A DNA stretch of 64,000 bases from RUG12461 sp045657665 (GTDB lineage Bacteria; Bacillota; Clostridia; Lachnospirales; Lachnospiraceae), in NCBI GenBank assembly GCA_045657665.1, contig JAZOTN010000030.1, forward strand, positions 248,001 to 312,000, read 5' to 3'. A program made the position numbers and the translations under genes. The notes under the pieces are model-generated. The model was not told the origin of the DNA, did not search any database, and saw only the letters and a list, made by a program, of their open reading frames with translations. This document shows positions 15,533 to 24,769 of the stretch, piece after piece; the first letter of the stretch is position 1, and each line of letters opens with the position of its first letter.

Positions 15533-17008
15533 ATGAAACGAATCCTATTTGCGGCATCAGAATGTGTACCATTTATCAAAACAGGCGGTCTTGCGGATGT
15601 TTGCGGTGCGCTGCCCAAAGAATTTGACAAGCGTTACTGGGATGTCCGTGTGATCATTCCCTATTATTCCTGCATTGATGAAAAATACCGCAATCAGTTC
15701 GAATATATGACGAATTTCTATCTTTCCGTCGGGCCGGACACGCAGAATAAATATGTCGGGATTTTCCGTTATGTGCTTGACGGGATCACGTACTATTTCA
15801 TCGACAATCAGGAATACTTCAACTGCATTGTTCCATACGGGGATATCAAATTCGACATCGAAAAATTCTGCTTTTTTGATAAAGCGGTGCTTTCCGTACT
15901 GCCGATCATCGATTTCCGCCCGGATATCATCCATTGCCATGATTGGGAGACGGGACTCATACCCGTTTATCTCAAAAATGAGTTTCAGGGGAATATGTTC
16001 TACTGGGGCATCAAGACCATGATGACGATCCACAACCTGAAATTTCAGGGCGTATGGGATAAGAAGATGATGAAGGGTGTTTCGGGCCTTTCCGATTATC
16101 TTTTTACACCCGACAAGCTCGAGTTCCATAAGGACGCCAATATGTTAAAGGGCGGACTCGCTTATGCGGATTATATCACGACTGTCAGCAGCACCTATGC
16201 GAATGAGATCCAGACGCCGTTTTACGGAGAAGGACTGGACGGGCTTCTCGGCTCCAGGCATTTTGACATGATGGGTATCATCAATGGTATTGATTACGGG
16301 GTTTACAATCCCGCGACCGATCCGAAGCTGTTTACGAACTACAGTGTCGAAGACTTCCGCAAGAAAAAAGCGAAGAATAAAGAGCGCCTGCAGGAGCAGC
16401 TGGGTCTTGTTGTAGACAAACGGAAGATGATGATCGGACTGATCAGCCGACTGACGGATCAGAAGGGACTGGATCTTATTGCTTATGTTATGGAGCAGCT
16501 TGTGGATGAGTTCACACAGCTCGTCGTCATCGGAACGGGAGAGGAACGTTATGAAAACATGTTCCGTCATTATGCATGGAAGTATCCGGATCATGTATCC
16601 GCAAATATCTGTTACTCCGACGATCTTGCACACAAACTCTATGGAGCGGCGGATGCGTTCCTTATGCCATCGCGGTTTGAACCGTGCGGACTTACGCAGC
16701 TGATCTCGTTCCGTTACGGGACGGTTCCGATCGTGCGGGAAACGGGCGGGCTTAAGGATACCGTTGAGCCGTTTAACGAGTACGAAAACAAAGGCGACGG
16801 TTTCTCCTTTGCGAACTACAATGCGGATGAAATGCTGCGGATCATCAACTATGCAAAGAGTGTATTTTTTGATAAAAAAGTAAAGTGGAATAAGATGGTG
16901 GAACGCGGAATGAACAAGGATTTCTCCTGGGGCAATTCACGCGTGAAATACGAGGATCTCTACAATTATCTGATCGGAGACAAGATCGAAGAAGGCACGG
17001 GAAACTAA
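15533..17008 (+). CDS. glgA: Glycogen (starch) synthase, ADP-glucose type, GT5
   Basis: Adds glucose from ADP-glucose to growing glycogen chains. GT-B fold: N-terminal FIKTGGLADVCGALPKEF (Lys-Thr-Gly-Gly contacts ADP-glucose), HCHDWETGLIPVYLKN, MTIHNLKFQGVW, GLAYADYITTVS, and in the C-terminal lobe GLISRLTDQKGLDLI and MPSRFEPCGLTQLISFRYGTVPIVRETGGLKDTV. 491 residues is standard. GGAGGAGAC precedes the ATG. No other glycogen genes (glgB, glgC, glgP) are in the window, so the pathway is encoded elsewhere. Its stop abuts the start of uppP. Confidence 0.95.
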   Translation: MKRILFAASECVPFIKTGGLADVCGALPKEFDKRYWDVRVIIPYYSCIDEKYRNQFEYMTNFYLSVGPDTQNKYVGIFRYVLDGITYYFIDNQEYFNCIVPYGDIKFDIEKFCFFDKAVLSVLPIIDFRPDIIHCHDWETGLIPVYLKNEFQGNMFYWGIKTMMTIHNLKFQGVWDKKMMKGVSGLSDYLFTPDKLEFHKDANMLKGGLAYADYITTVSSTYANEIQTPFYGEGLDGLLGSRHFDMMGIINGIDYGVYNPATDPKLFTNYSVEDFRKKKAKNKERLQEQLGLVVDKRKMMIGLISRLTDQKGLDLIAYVMEQLVDEFTQLVVIGTGEERYENMFRHYAWKYPDHVSANICYSDDLAHKLYGAADAFLMPSRFEPCGLTQLISFRYGTVPIVRETGGLKDTVEPFNEYENKGDGFSFANYNADEMLRIINYAKSVFFDKKVKWNKMVERGMNKDFSWGNSRVKYEDLYNYLIGDKIEEGTGN

Positions 17009-17836
17009 ATGAGTTTTTTATATGCAGTGATCATGGGCATCATTCAGGGGCTTACGGAATTCCTTCCGGTGAGTTCCTCGGGGCATCTTGCGATTTTTCA
17101 GATCCTGTTCGGGGTGGAATCGCCCGGTCTCCTTTTTGATGTACTTCTCCATATCGGCACACTTATTGCCGTGTTTCTTTGCTTCTATAAAGACATCTGG
17201 ATGATGATCAAAGAGCTGTTCCTCATGATCGGCGACCTTTTCCGCGGGAAAAAGAAGGTGGTAAACAACACCTACCGCAAAATGGATCTTCTGGTGATCG
17301 TCGCGACGATCCCGACCGGTATCATTGGTGTCTTCGATTCCGACCTTGTGGAAAAAGCGGGGAAGATCCTTATTTTCCCCGGGATCTGTCTTATCATCAC
17401 GGGACTGATCCTGTTGCTTGCAGATCGCCTTCCGGACGGGGATAAGACTCCCAAAAAGACAAGTTATCCGAATGCGTTTCTCATCGGGATTGCACAGGGC
17501 GTAGCGACGCTTCCCGGGATTTCCAGATCCGGTTCGACGATTACCGCCTGCCTGTTTTCCGGATTCCAGAGAAACTATGCGGTGAAGTTTTCGTTCATTC
17601 TCTCGATCCCGGCCATACTGGGATCGCTTGTGTTTGAGCTTTCGGACATTGATAAAGCCGCAATTTCCGGAAGCGATGTGTTTTGCTATATCGTCGGAAC
17701 AGCGGTTGCCGCTGTTGTCGGCTATATCAGCATTAAGCTGATGCTGAGGATCGTCAGGAGGAAAAAATTCCTGCCGTTTGCGATCTATTGCTTTGCCATC
17801 GGGGCAGCCTCAGTCATTGGCTATTTTCTGATCTGA
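17009..17836 (+). CDS. uppP: Undecaprenyl-diphosphatase (UppP/BacA type)
   Basis: Integral membrane enzyme that dephosphorylates undecaprenyl pyrophosphate so the lipid carrier can be reused in wall synthesis; also linked with bacitracin tolerance. The family motifs GLTEFLPVSSSGHLAIF (near residue 12, Glu-rich active loop) and LPGISRSGSTITACL (about 170, Ser/Arg) are both intact. About eight hydrophobic segments, 275 residues. The ATG directly follows the glgA stop with no gap, so translation is likely coupled. Role in wall recycling links it to the PBP and mre genes farther on. Confidence 0.95.
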   Translation: MSFLYAVIMGIIQGLTEFLPVSSSGHLAIFQILFGVESPGLLFDVLLHIGTLIAVFLCFYKDIWMMIKELFLMIGDLFRGKKKVVNNTYRKMDLLVIVATIPTGIIGVFDSDLVEKAGKILIFPGICLIITGLILLLADRLPDGDKTPKKTSYPNAFLIGIAQGVATLPGISRSGSTITACLFSGFQRNYAVKFSFILSIPAILGSLVFELSDIDKAAISGSDVFCYIVGTAVAAVVGYISIKLMLRIVRRKKFLPFAIYCFAIGAASVIGYFLI

Positions 17837-17847
17837 AAGATAAATAT

Positions 17848-20397
17848 ATGACTGCAAAAAAAAGATCTTCTTCAACACATAGAAAAAAATCCAATCAGGC
17901 ATCCGAACCGGCACAGTCTTTTCGGGGAGAAGTGACCATATGGGTCACGCTTGCTGTTTCGGTGCTGCTTTTCCTTTCAAATTTCGGACTGATCGGAAAA
18001 GTAGGAAATGCCATCAGCAAGCTCTTCTTCGGGATTTTTGGCGTGATTGCCTACATTTTCCCGATCCTTTTATTCCTTGCGATTACTTTCGGTCTTGTCA
18101 ATCGCGGTGAACGGGCAGCTGTCGTGAAGCTCGTTTCCGCGGGTATATTTGTGCTCTTTTTCTGCGGGCTAATCCAGCTGATCACTAATAAGACCGAGAT
18201 CTATGCGCCCTGGCCGGCTTTTCTCGATGGGTTTGAACACAAACACGGAGGAGGATTTCTCGGCGGGATCGTAACGATCATTTTCTGCACGACGATCGGA
18301 AAGGTTGGTGCATATGTCGTGACGTTCGCCGCACTGATCATTACGGCGGTTCTCTTTACGGGGCGTTCGGCACTCTCCGGTATCAAAAAAAGCTCGAAAA
18401 AGGTTTATGATGCTGCTGCAGAAAATGCAACCATCCATCGTGAGAATATGCGGGCGGCAAGAGAAGCGAAGCGTCAGCTCCGCATGGAGAACAAGGCGGC
18501 TTCCGGTGTTTCGCTCAATACGGAGCTGAAAAAACCGGACGCAGAAAAACTGACGGATGAGATCACGTCGATTTCAGAGGAAGACTTCGAAGAAACCGCG
18601 CCAAGAAGAAAAGCAAGAGTACGCCCGAACGGCGCAGGAGAAATCGAGGAGATCCTGCCGGAAACGGATGCCATGCAGCAGATCGTCATTCATCATGCAG
18701 CAGAAGACGAAGCTCCTCTGGATACTGGATTTCCGGAAAATGAAACGGATACGGAAAGTGATGCCGGGCTTACCGATTTTTCGGAAGAAGTCGGAAATAT
18801 GGTGCGTGAAGCGGAGATGGAGGAACTGACTGGCCATGGCGCGGTGCAGCAAAGTCAGGCCGAAAATGCGCCGGTTGCACCGGCTCCCATCCCCCGTACG
18901 AATCCAAGAAAGCACAAATATGTCTTCCCGCCTGTATCGCTTCTTTCCAAAGGAAATACAAAGAAAAGCGGAGATACGGAAAGCTATCTCAGGGAAACTG
19001 CGGAAAAACTGCAGGAAGTTCTCTCAACCTTCGGTGTCAGTGCAAAGGTCACCGATGTCTCCTGCGGCCCTTCCGTTACGCGCTATGAACTTCAGCCTGA
19101 AATGGGAGTGAAGGTCAGCCGGATCGTCGGTCTTGCGGACGATATCAAGCTCAACCTTGCAGCCGCGGATATCCGTATTGAAGCGCCGATCCCTGGAAAA
19201 GCAGCGGTTGGGATTGAGGTGCCAAATCGGGAGAGCGTTCCGGTCATGTTCCGTGATCTGGTGGAATCCGCTGAATTCAAAAACATCAAAAGCAATATTG
19301 CGTTTGGCGCAGGAAAAGATATCGGCGGAAAGGTGATAGTTGCGGATATCGCAAAAATGCCGCATGTTCTCATCGCAGGGGCGACAGGATCCGGAAAATC
19401 CGTTTGTATCAATACGATCATCATGAGTATTCTTTACCGGGCGGATCCGGAGGATGTGAAGCTCATCATGATCGATCCGAAGGTTGTGGAGCTGTCCGTA
19501 TACAACGGCATTCCGCATCTTCTGATCCCCGTCGTGACGGAACCGAAAAAAGCGGCAGGGGCGTTGAACTGGGCCGTTCAGGAGATGACGGACCGTTATC
19601 AGAAATTTGCACAATATCAGGTGCGCAAGATTGAGGAGTACAACCAGAAGGTAGAGAACCTGAAGGATATTCCGGATGAAGAAAAACCGCAGAAGATGCC
19701 TCAGATTGTTGTGATCGTGGATGAGCTTGCGGATCTGATGATGGTGGCTCCGGGTGATGTGGAAGATGCGATCTGCCGACTGGCCCAGCTCGCAAGAGCC
19801 TGCGGGATTCATCTTGTCATTGCGACACAGCGTCCGTCCGTCAATGTCATCACGGGTCTTATCAAAGCCAATATGCCAAGCCGTATCGCTTTTGCCGTTA
19901 CATCCGGTGTGGACTCCAGGACGATCCTTGATATGGTCGGCGCAGAAAAGCTTCTTGGAAAAGGTGATATGCTGTTCTATCCGCAGGGGCTTCCGAAGCC
20001 GCTCCGTGTACAGGGAGCTTTTGTTACCGATAAGGAAGTAGCGGAAGTTGTTGCCTTTATCAAAGAGAAGAACGGTGTGACAGCCTATGATTCCGAAATG
20101 GAAGAAAAGGTGGCAAATGCAGCCGGCAGTTCTTCGAACAATGCCATGTCGCCCGACGCCGGGGATGATGACGGGAGGGACGAGTATTTTCTGGATTCCG
20201 CCAGACTTATTGTCGACAAGGAAAAAGCATCCATCGGTATGCTTCAGCGGCATTTCAAGATCGGTTTCAACCGCGCTGCAAGGATCATGGACCAGCTTCA
20301 GGAAGCGGGTGTTGTCGGGCCGGAAGCCGGAACAAAGCCCCGTGAGATATTGATGACGACCGAAGACCTCGAAAACTATTTGGAAATGAACGGATGA
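17848..20397 (+). CDS. ftsK: FtsK/SpoIIIE-family DNA translocase
   Basis: Hexameric DNA pump that clears chromosome ends from the closing septum, or moves DNA into the forespore. N-terminus with four to five membrane segments (ITIWVTLAVSVLLF-like region onward, to about residue 190), an acidic variable linker (about 190-390), then the RecA-like motor with GATGSGKSVCIN (Walker A) and IVVIVDELADLMM (Walker B), RLAQLARACGIHLVIATQRPSVNVITG, and a C-terminal gamma winged helix (LIVDKEKASIGMLQRHFKIG, RAARIMDQL) for KOPS/SRS reading. ATG at 17848 is chosen because the longer ORF overlaps uppP. FtsK and SpoIIIE roles cannot be told apart from sequence. Confidence 0.93.
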   Translation: MTAKKRSSSTHRKKSNQASEPAQSFRGEVTIWVTLAVSVLLFLSNFGLIGKVGNAISKLFFGIFGVIAYIFPILLFLAITFGLVNRGERAAVVKLVSAGIFVLFFCGLIQLITNKTEIYAPWPAFLDGFEHKHGGGFLGGIVTIIFCTTIGKVGAYVVTFAALIITAVLFTGRSALSGIKKSSKKVYDAAAENATIHRENMRAAREAKRQLRMENKAASGVSLNTELKKPDAEKLTDEITSISEEDFEETAPRRKARVRPNGAGEIEEILPETDAMQQIVIHHAAEDEAPLDTGFPENETDTESDAGLTDFSEEVGNMVREAEMEELTGHGAVQQSQAENAPVAPAPIPRTNPRKHKYVFPPVSLLSKGNTKKSGDTESYLRETAEKLQEVLSTFGVSAKVTDVSCGPSVTRYELQPEMGVKVSRIVGLADDIKLNLAAADIRIEAPIPGKAAVGIEVPNRESVPVMFRDLVESAEFKNIKSNIAFGAGKDIGGKVIVADIAKMPHVLIAGATGSGKSVCINTIIMSILYRADPEDVKLIMIDPKVVELSVYNGIPHLLIPVVTEPKKAAGALNWAVQEMTDRYQKFAQYQVRKIEEYNQKVENLKDIPDEEKPQKMPQIVVIVDELADLMMVAPGDVEDAICRLAQLARACGIHLVIATQRPSVNVITGLIKANMPSRIAFAVTSGVDSRTILDMVGAEKLLGKGDMLFYPQGLPKPLRVQGAFVTDKEVAEVVAFIKEKNGVTAYDSEMEEKVANAAGSSSNNAMSPDAGDDDGRDEYFLDSARLIVDKEKASIGMLQRHFKIGFNRAARIMDQLQEAGVVGPEAGTKPREILMTTEDLENYLEMNG

Positions 20398-20403
20398 GTA
20401 TCA

Positions 20404-21558
20404 ATGATATGTGAGAAATGCGGATCGGAGGTTCCTGCCGGCAGTTTTTTCTGTAACGTCTGCGGGGCAGAGATCCAATTTGTATCGGAATACAATCTGG
20501 AAAACGATATTATCGATTCCTACATAGGCCTTTCAGAGGATACCGGCGATACGACGGGAAAAGCACAGAAAAAGAAAAAGCCCGTTGCGCAGGATCCTTC
20601 CGCTTTTATTCGGCGATATCGCAGAAACATTGTGATCGGCGGAGCGGTTGTTGCTGCGCTTATTATTCTTATCACTGTATTTGCGACACGGTACGTTCTT
20701 TCCAGGAATACGGAAGATGATTCCTACGAATATCAGATGCAGGAAGCATTGCGCTGTTTTGAATCACAGGATTTCGAGATGGCGGTTGCGCATTTTGACA
20801 AAGCGCTTTCACAAAAAGAAGATGATCCCGAAGCTATGAATTATCTCGCGCTTTGCTATGAAAACCTCGGGGAGCCTGCAGCAGCCGAGAGCATCTATAA
20901 ATCTCTGATCGAACTTGATCCAACACAGCAGCGTTATTTTGAACAGCTGGTTCATCTTTACGAGACCGAGAACGAGTTTGAAAAGATCCGTAGTCTTTCT
21001 GAACTATCCGAAGATCCCGGCGTGAAAAAGTATCTCGAAGAATTTGAGGTGCCTGAGCCTCGTTTCAGCAAGAGCTCCGGAACCTATGAGGAGGATCTCT
21101 CCATAACGATCCTCGCAAACGATGATGAGATCATTTATTACACGACGGACGGATCCGACCCGGCAACAAGCGGTCTCATCTATACAGATGTCATTTCATT
21201 TGAAGGGGAGGGACGATATCTCCTCAAGGCAGTTGCACAAAACTCGATCAACCTCTTCAGTGATTCGGTGGAAGCGGAGTATGTCATCGAGTATCCGGAG
21301 CCTGAGGCTCCGAAGGTCAGTCTGCCGAGCGGCGTGTATGTGGGACAGCAGGTTCTTTCTCTCGAGGTTCCGGAAGGTTACAGTGCCTACTATACACTGG
21401 ACGGTACATCACCCACCGAACGATCGATCCCTTATGAAAGATCCATCATTCTTCCGGCACCGGGACAATATGTGGTGACCGTCGTTTATATTTCCGATCA
21501 CGGAAAGACAGGCGAAAGCGCTCAGTTTGCGTATCTTCTTGTGGACAGCCTGCCATGA
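20404..21558 (+). CDS. Membrane protein with zinc ribbon, TPR and two chitobiase-like C-terminal domains
   Basis: 384 residues in an uncommon order. A zinc ribbon opens it (CEKCGSEVPAGSFFCNVCG, residues 3-21, CxxC twice), followed by a charged linker, one membrane helix (IVIGGAVVAALIILITVFA, about 78-96), TPR-like helices (EALRCFESQDFEMAVAHFDKAL to YKSLIELDPTQQRYFEQL), then two repeats with YYTTDGSDP and YYTLDGTSP, the signature of the chitobiase/beta-hexosaminidase C-terminal-like domain. Topology is probably zinc ribbon inside, repeats outside. It follows ftsK by six bases and its end overlaps rlmH by four. No enzyme domain is seen; a sensor or envelope scaffold is possible. Confidence 0.7.
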   Translation: MICEKCGSEVPAGSFFCNVCGAEIQFVSEYNLENDIIDSYIGLSEDTGDTTGKAQKKKKPVAQDPSAFIRRYRRNIVIGGAVVAALIILITVFATRYVLSRNTEDDSYEYQMQEALRCFESQDFEMAVAHFDKALSQKEDDPEAMNYLALCYENLGEPAAAESIYKSLIELDPTQQRYFEQLVHLYETENEFEKIRSLSELSEDPGVKKYLEEFEVPEPRFSKSSGTYEEDLSITILANDDEIIYYTTDGSDPATSGLIYTDVISFEGEGRYLLKAVAQNSINLFSDSVEAEYVIEYPEPEAPKVSLPSGVYVGQQVLSLEVPEGYSAYYTLDGTSPTERSIPYERSIILPAPGQYVVTVVYISDHGKTGESAQFAYLLVDSLP

Positions 21559-22037
21559 GGATCACGGTAGCATGCATCGGAAAGCTGAAAGAGGTGTACT
21601 GGAAGGAGGCACTTTCCGAATACCGGAAACGTTTCTTAAGGTACGGAGAGCTTGAGATACTCGAATTCCCGGATGAAAAAACCCCGGAAAACGCATCGGC
21701 TCATGAAGAAGACCTGATCCGTGAAAAAGAAGGAAAGCCGCTCCTTAAGTACCTTGAGACACAAAGTGCCTATGTGATCGCGCTTGTAATCAGCGGAAAA
21801 CGGTTTGACTCCGTAACTTTTGCGAATAAGCTGGGAAGCCTTTTTTCGGAAGGATGGAGCCATGTGATCTTTTTGATCGGCGGGTCTCTCGGGTTATCGA
21901 ATGAGGTGATCTGCTGCGCGGATCTTGCGCTTTCGTTTTCGGATTTCACGTTCCCGCACCAGATGATGCGTGTGATCCTTTCTGAGCAGCTTTACCGTGC
22001 CATGAGAATTCTGCACAATGAACCTTATCACAAATAA
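21555..22037 (+). CDS. rlmH: 23S rRNA (pseudouridine-1915-N3)-methyltransferase RlmH
   Basis: SPOUT methyltransferase that modifies pseudouridine 1915 of helix 69 in assembled 70S ribosomes, using S-adenosylmethionine. Landmarks: N-terminal IGKLKEVYWKEALSEYRKR, ALVISGKRFDSVTFANKL, FLIGGSLGLSNEV (SAM knot), and the C-terminal tail FPHQMMRVILSEQLYRAMRILHNEPYHK. 160 residues is typical. The ATG overlaps the previous stop (ATGA), so translation is coupled. Confidence 0.96.
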   Translation: MRITVACIGKLKEVYWKEALSEYRKRFLRYGELEILEFPDEKTPENASAHEEDLIREKEGKPLLKYLETQSAYVIALVISGKRFDSVTFANKLGSLFSEGWSHVIFLIGGSLGLSNEVICCADLALSFSDFTFPHQMMRVILSEQLYRAMRILHNEPYHK

Positions 22038-22088
22038 AGCGGTTTTGTGAGTATTCACGTTTGTAATTATTGGAAAAGAGGATTATCC

Positions 22089-23072
22089 TTGACTGGTACA
22101 GAAATATCCATCGATATCCCTTCACGGCATATCGAAAACGTTTTCGGACAATTTGATAACTACGTAAAAAAGATCGAGAGAACATTTCAGGTGGATGTGG
22201 TCATACGTGATGACCATATCAAGCTTCTCGGTTCTAAGCAGGGGATCAGCAGCGCTTCAAGCGTTTTTTCGGAGCTCCTGCGCCTGTCGGAGAAAGGAAC
22301 GGTCATTACGGAACAGAACGTTGATTATATCTTAAATCTCGCCGAAAGGGGAGAAGAGAAGCGAATACAGGAGATCGACGGTGAGATCATCTGTCACACC
22401 ATAAACGGCAAACCGGTTTCCCCGAAAACACTCGGACAGAAAGCTTATGTGAAGGCGATCCGGGATCATATGATCGTTTTCGGTATCGGACCTGCCGGTA
22501 CCGGAAAAACCTATCTTGCCATGGCTATGGCGATCACAGCTTTCAAAAACGAGGAAGTCGGGAGGATCGTACTCACAAGACCGGCGATCGAAGCCGGAGA
22601 AAAACTCGGTTTTCTGCCGGGAGATATGCAGAGTAAGGTAGATCCTTACTTAAGGCCGCTTTATGACGCGCTTTATCAGATCATGGGAGCAGAGAGCTTC
22701 CAACGTAATATGGAAAAGGGGCTGATCGAAGTGGCACCGCTTGCCTATATGCGCGGGCGGACGCTTGATAATGCCTATATCATTCTGGACGAGGCACAGA
22801 ATACGACCCCAGCACAGATGAAGATGTTTTTGACAAGGATAGGATTCGGATCAAAAGCCGTTATCACAGGTGACCGGTCGCAGAAGGACCTGCTCCCCGG
22901 CACGAAGTCCGGCCTCGACGAAGCAGTCAAGATCTTAAAAAACGTTGAAGGGATCGCCATGGCAGAACTAAACAGCGCTGATGTCGTAAGACACCCGCTT
23001 GTGCAGCGCATCGTGAAAGCCTATGACGATTATGAATCTGCAAAAAAGAAACGTACGAGGGAACATTCATGA
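22089..23072 (+). CDS. phoH: PhoH-like RNA-associated ATPase
   Basis: ATPase of the PhoH family, usually found beside ybeY and thought to act in RNA metabolism. N-terminal KH-like region (FQVDVVIRDDHIKLLGSKQGI), then GPAGTGKTYLAMAMAI (Walker A), RPAIEAGEKLGFLPGD, and IILDEAQNTTPAQMKMFLTRIGFGSKAVITGD (Walker B with the sensor region). The start is TTG at 22089, six bases after AGAGGA; GTG at 22047 would add 14 residues but has a poor ribosome site. The gene overlaps the next one by four bases (ATGA), as in the canonical phoH-HD protein-ybeY order of Firmicutes. Confidence 0.93.
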   Translation: MTGTEISIDIPSRHIENVFGQFDNYVKKIERTFQVDVVIRDDHIKLLGSKQGISSASSVFSELLRLSEKGTVITEQNVDYILNLAERGEEKRIQEIDGEIICHTINGKPVSPKTLGQKAYVKAIRDHMIVFGIGPAGTGKTYLAMAMAITAFKNEEVGRIVLTRPAIEAGEKLGFLPGDMQSKVDPYLRPLYDALYQIMGAESFQRNMEKGLIEVAPLAYMRGRTLDNAYIILDEAQNTTPAQMKMFLTRIGFGSKAVITGDRSQKDLLPGTKSGLDEAVKILKNVEGIAMAELNSADVVRHPLVQRIVKAYDDYESAKKKRTREHS

Positions 23073-24250
23073 TTCCGGAGAAAAAATTCGCAGGCCAGAG
23101 AGTACGGAATCTACTGCTGATTATTGGCTGCTTTTTGGTTCTGTCGGTCCTGTTTTATCTCAAGTTTACATACGGATTTGAACGACTGATTATCAATGCT
23201 TTTCTGACGTTGTGCATGGCGCTTCTTTTGTTTCTGCTCTGCGTCAGCAGGCGGATACGTGGAAAGATTGCTGAGAATCCATCCGAGAGCTATTTCGCGT
23301 TGATGGTGATTTCACTGATCATGACGGCAGCGCTCTGCGTATATGCATTTCTCCCGCATTATACGTTTCCGTTTATGCTGTTTGCATTCTTTATGGCAAA
23401 GATGTCCTCCGGAGAAACAGGGATCGTGCTCTGCGAGTTTTTCGCGGCATTTTATTGCTTCAATATCTCTGCATCGGTGTATGAACTTGCCTGTTATATG
23501 CTGCTCATCATTGCTGGAGGGGTCTTGGTTCCTTTCTATGAAACAGAAAAGCAGCGGGCTCCGCTTTCTTTTATCGTGTTTTGCATTTCGGTTGCGCTGC
23601 CCTGCATTTTTTCCTATATTCCGGCGGGACAGCTCAACTTCAAGGTCATTATTTATGGGGTTGCGACAGGTCTTGTGACGGATTTGCTTTTCATTCTGTT
23701 ATTTGATAAAATGAATCGCAGAGTGGTCACAAGGGATGAACGGAGCTTGAAGGACATTATTTCAGAGTCCTATCCGCTGGTTCAGGAGATCCGTTCTTTT
23801 TCTCCGGCAGATTATCAACATGCGAAAACGGTTTCGCTTCTGTCTGCGAAATGTGCTGTTGTGGCCGGACTTAGAGCCGACATCGCGGCAGCCGGTGGCT
23901 TTTATTATCGTCTCGGGATCCTCGGAGGGGAACCGGTGGTTGAAAATGGTGTGACGCTGGCTCAGCTCAACTGTTTTCCACAGGACGTGATCAAAATCCT
24001 GGCGGAATACAACGGTCAGGAGAGACCGATCAGCAGCCCGGAATCCGCCGTTGTAAATCTGGTAAACCAGCTGGTTTCCCGTTTTGAGCATCTTCGTGAG
24101 GAAACGGCAAAGAGTACCTGGAACCGGGAGATCGTGATCTACCAGACATTAAACGAGCTTTCCAGCTCGGGGCTCTATGATAAATCCGGACTCAGCATCA
24201 ATTCGTATCTGCAGATCCGGGAATTTCTCGTCAGAGGAGATGATCTGTAA
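23069..24250 (+). CDS. PgpH-like membrane protein with a degenerate HD domain
   Basis: In the slot between phoH and ybeY most Firmicutes carry PgpH, a membrane HD phosphodiesterase that degrades c-di-AMP (about 700 residues). This protein has 393 residues. About six to seven hydrophobic helices (residues 14-215) lead to a cytoplasmic domain from about 225 that follows the HD fold in order. DYQHAKTVSLLSAKC corresponds to the first His motif, but FYYRLGIL replaces the YHDIGK motif (Y280-R281 for His-Asp), ILAEYNGQ stands where the His-His motif is expected, and VVNLVNQLVSRFE where a metal-binding Asp is expected. The large extracellular sensor domain is absent. It is probably a non-catalytic relic or a repurposed binding protein. 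Confidence 0.75.
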   Translation: MIPEKKFAGQRVRNLLLIIGCFLVLSVLFYLKFTYGFERLIINAFLTLCMALLLFLLCVSRRIRGKIAENPSESYFALMVISLIMTAALCVYAFLPHYTFPFMLFAFFMAKMSSGETGIVLCEFFAAFYCFNISASVYELACYMLLIIAGGVLVPFYETEKQRAPLSFIVFCISVALPCIFSYIPAGQLNFKVIIYGVATGLVTDLLFILLFDKMNRRVVTRDERSLKDIISESYPLVQEIRSFSPADYQHAKTVSLLSAKCAVVAGLRADIAAAGGFYYRLGILGGEPVVENGVTLAQLNCFPQDVIKILAEYNGQERPISSPESAVVNLVNQLVSRFEHLREETAKSTWNREIVIYQTLNELSSSGLYDKSGLSINSYLQIREFLVRGDDL

Positions 24251-24744
24251 TGACGCTTCTTTACGATGAAGAAATGAAACCTGCATTAGATTTTTCTCCT
24301 GAAGCCCTTGCCAAAGAGGTTTTGGAAGAGGGACTCAAGGCGGAAGAGTTTCCGTTTGATGCGGAGATCTCTCTCGGGATCGTTTCCGAGGAGGGGATCA
24401 GACGACTGAATCGCGAGTTCCGCGATATCGACCGTTCAACGGATGTGTTGTCATTTCCGCTCGTAGAATATGAAAAACCTGCTGATTATTCAGGAATTAT
24501 CCCCGGAGATGAGCATTTTAATCCGGATACCGGGGAGGTGATGCTTGGAGATATCGTCATTTCCGAAGCACACGTTAAAAGTCAGGCCAGGGCCTACGGC
24601 CATAGCGAGAAGAGAGAATATGCATTTCTTCTCGTACACAGTCTTCTTCATCTCCTGGGCTATGACCACGAGACGGAAGAAGAAGAACGACAAATGTTTT
24701 CCAGGCAGGAGCAGATCCTGACGAGATTACATATAGAACGATAA
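24250..24744 (+). CDS. ybeY: Endoribonuclease YbeY
   Basis: Metal-dependent single-strand endoribonuclease needed for 16S rRNA 3' maturation and ribosome quality control. The zinc motif HSLLHLLGYDHE (H-x3-H-x5-H, about residue 131 onward) is intact, and SFPLVEY and LGDIVISEAHVKSQA are characteristic. 164 residues, normal. The A of its ATG is the last base of the previous stop codon, so expression is coupled to the PgpH-like gene and phoH. Confidence 0.96.
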   Translation: MTLLYDEEMKPALDFSPEALAKEVLEEGLKAEEFPFDAEISLGIVSEEGIRRLNREFRDIDRSTDVLSFPLVEYEKPADYSGIIPGDEHFNPDTGEVMLGDIVISEAHVKSQARAYGHSEKREYAFLLVHSLLHLLGYDHETEEEERQMFSRQEQILTRLHIER

Positions 24745-24769
24745 ATCAAAAAGAAGAGGAGAGACTATC

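Noticed and set aside
19024..20253. Long minus-strand open frame opposite ftsK
   Set aside because: It is antisense to a well-supported gene, and its product shows no family pattern; a shadow of codon structure.
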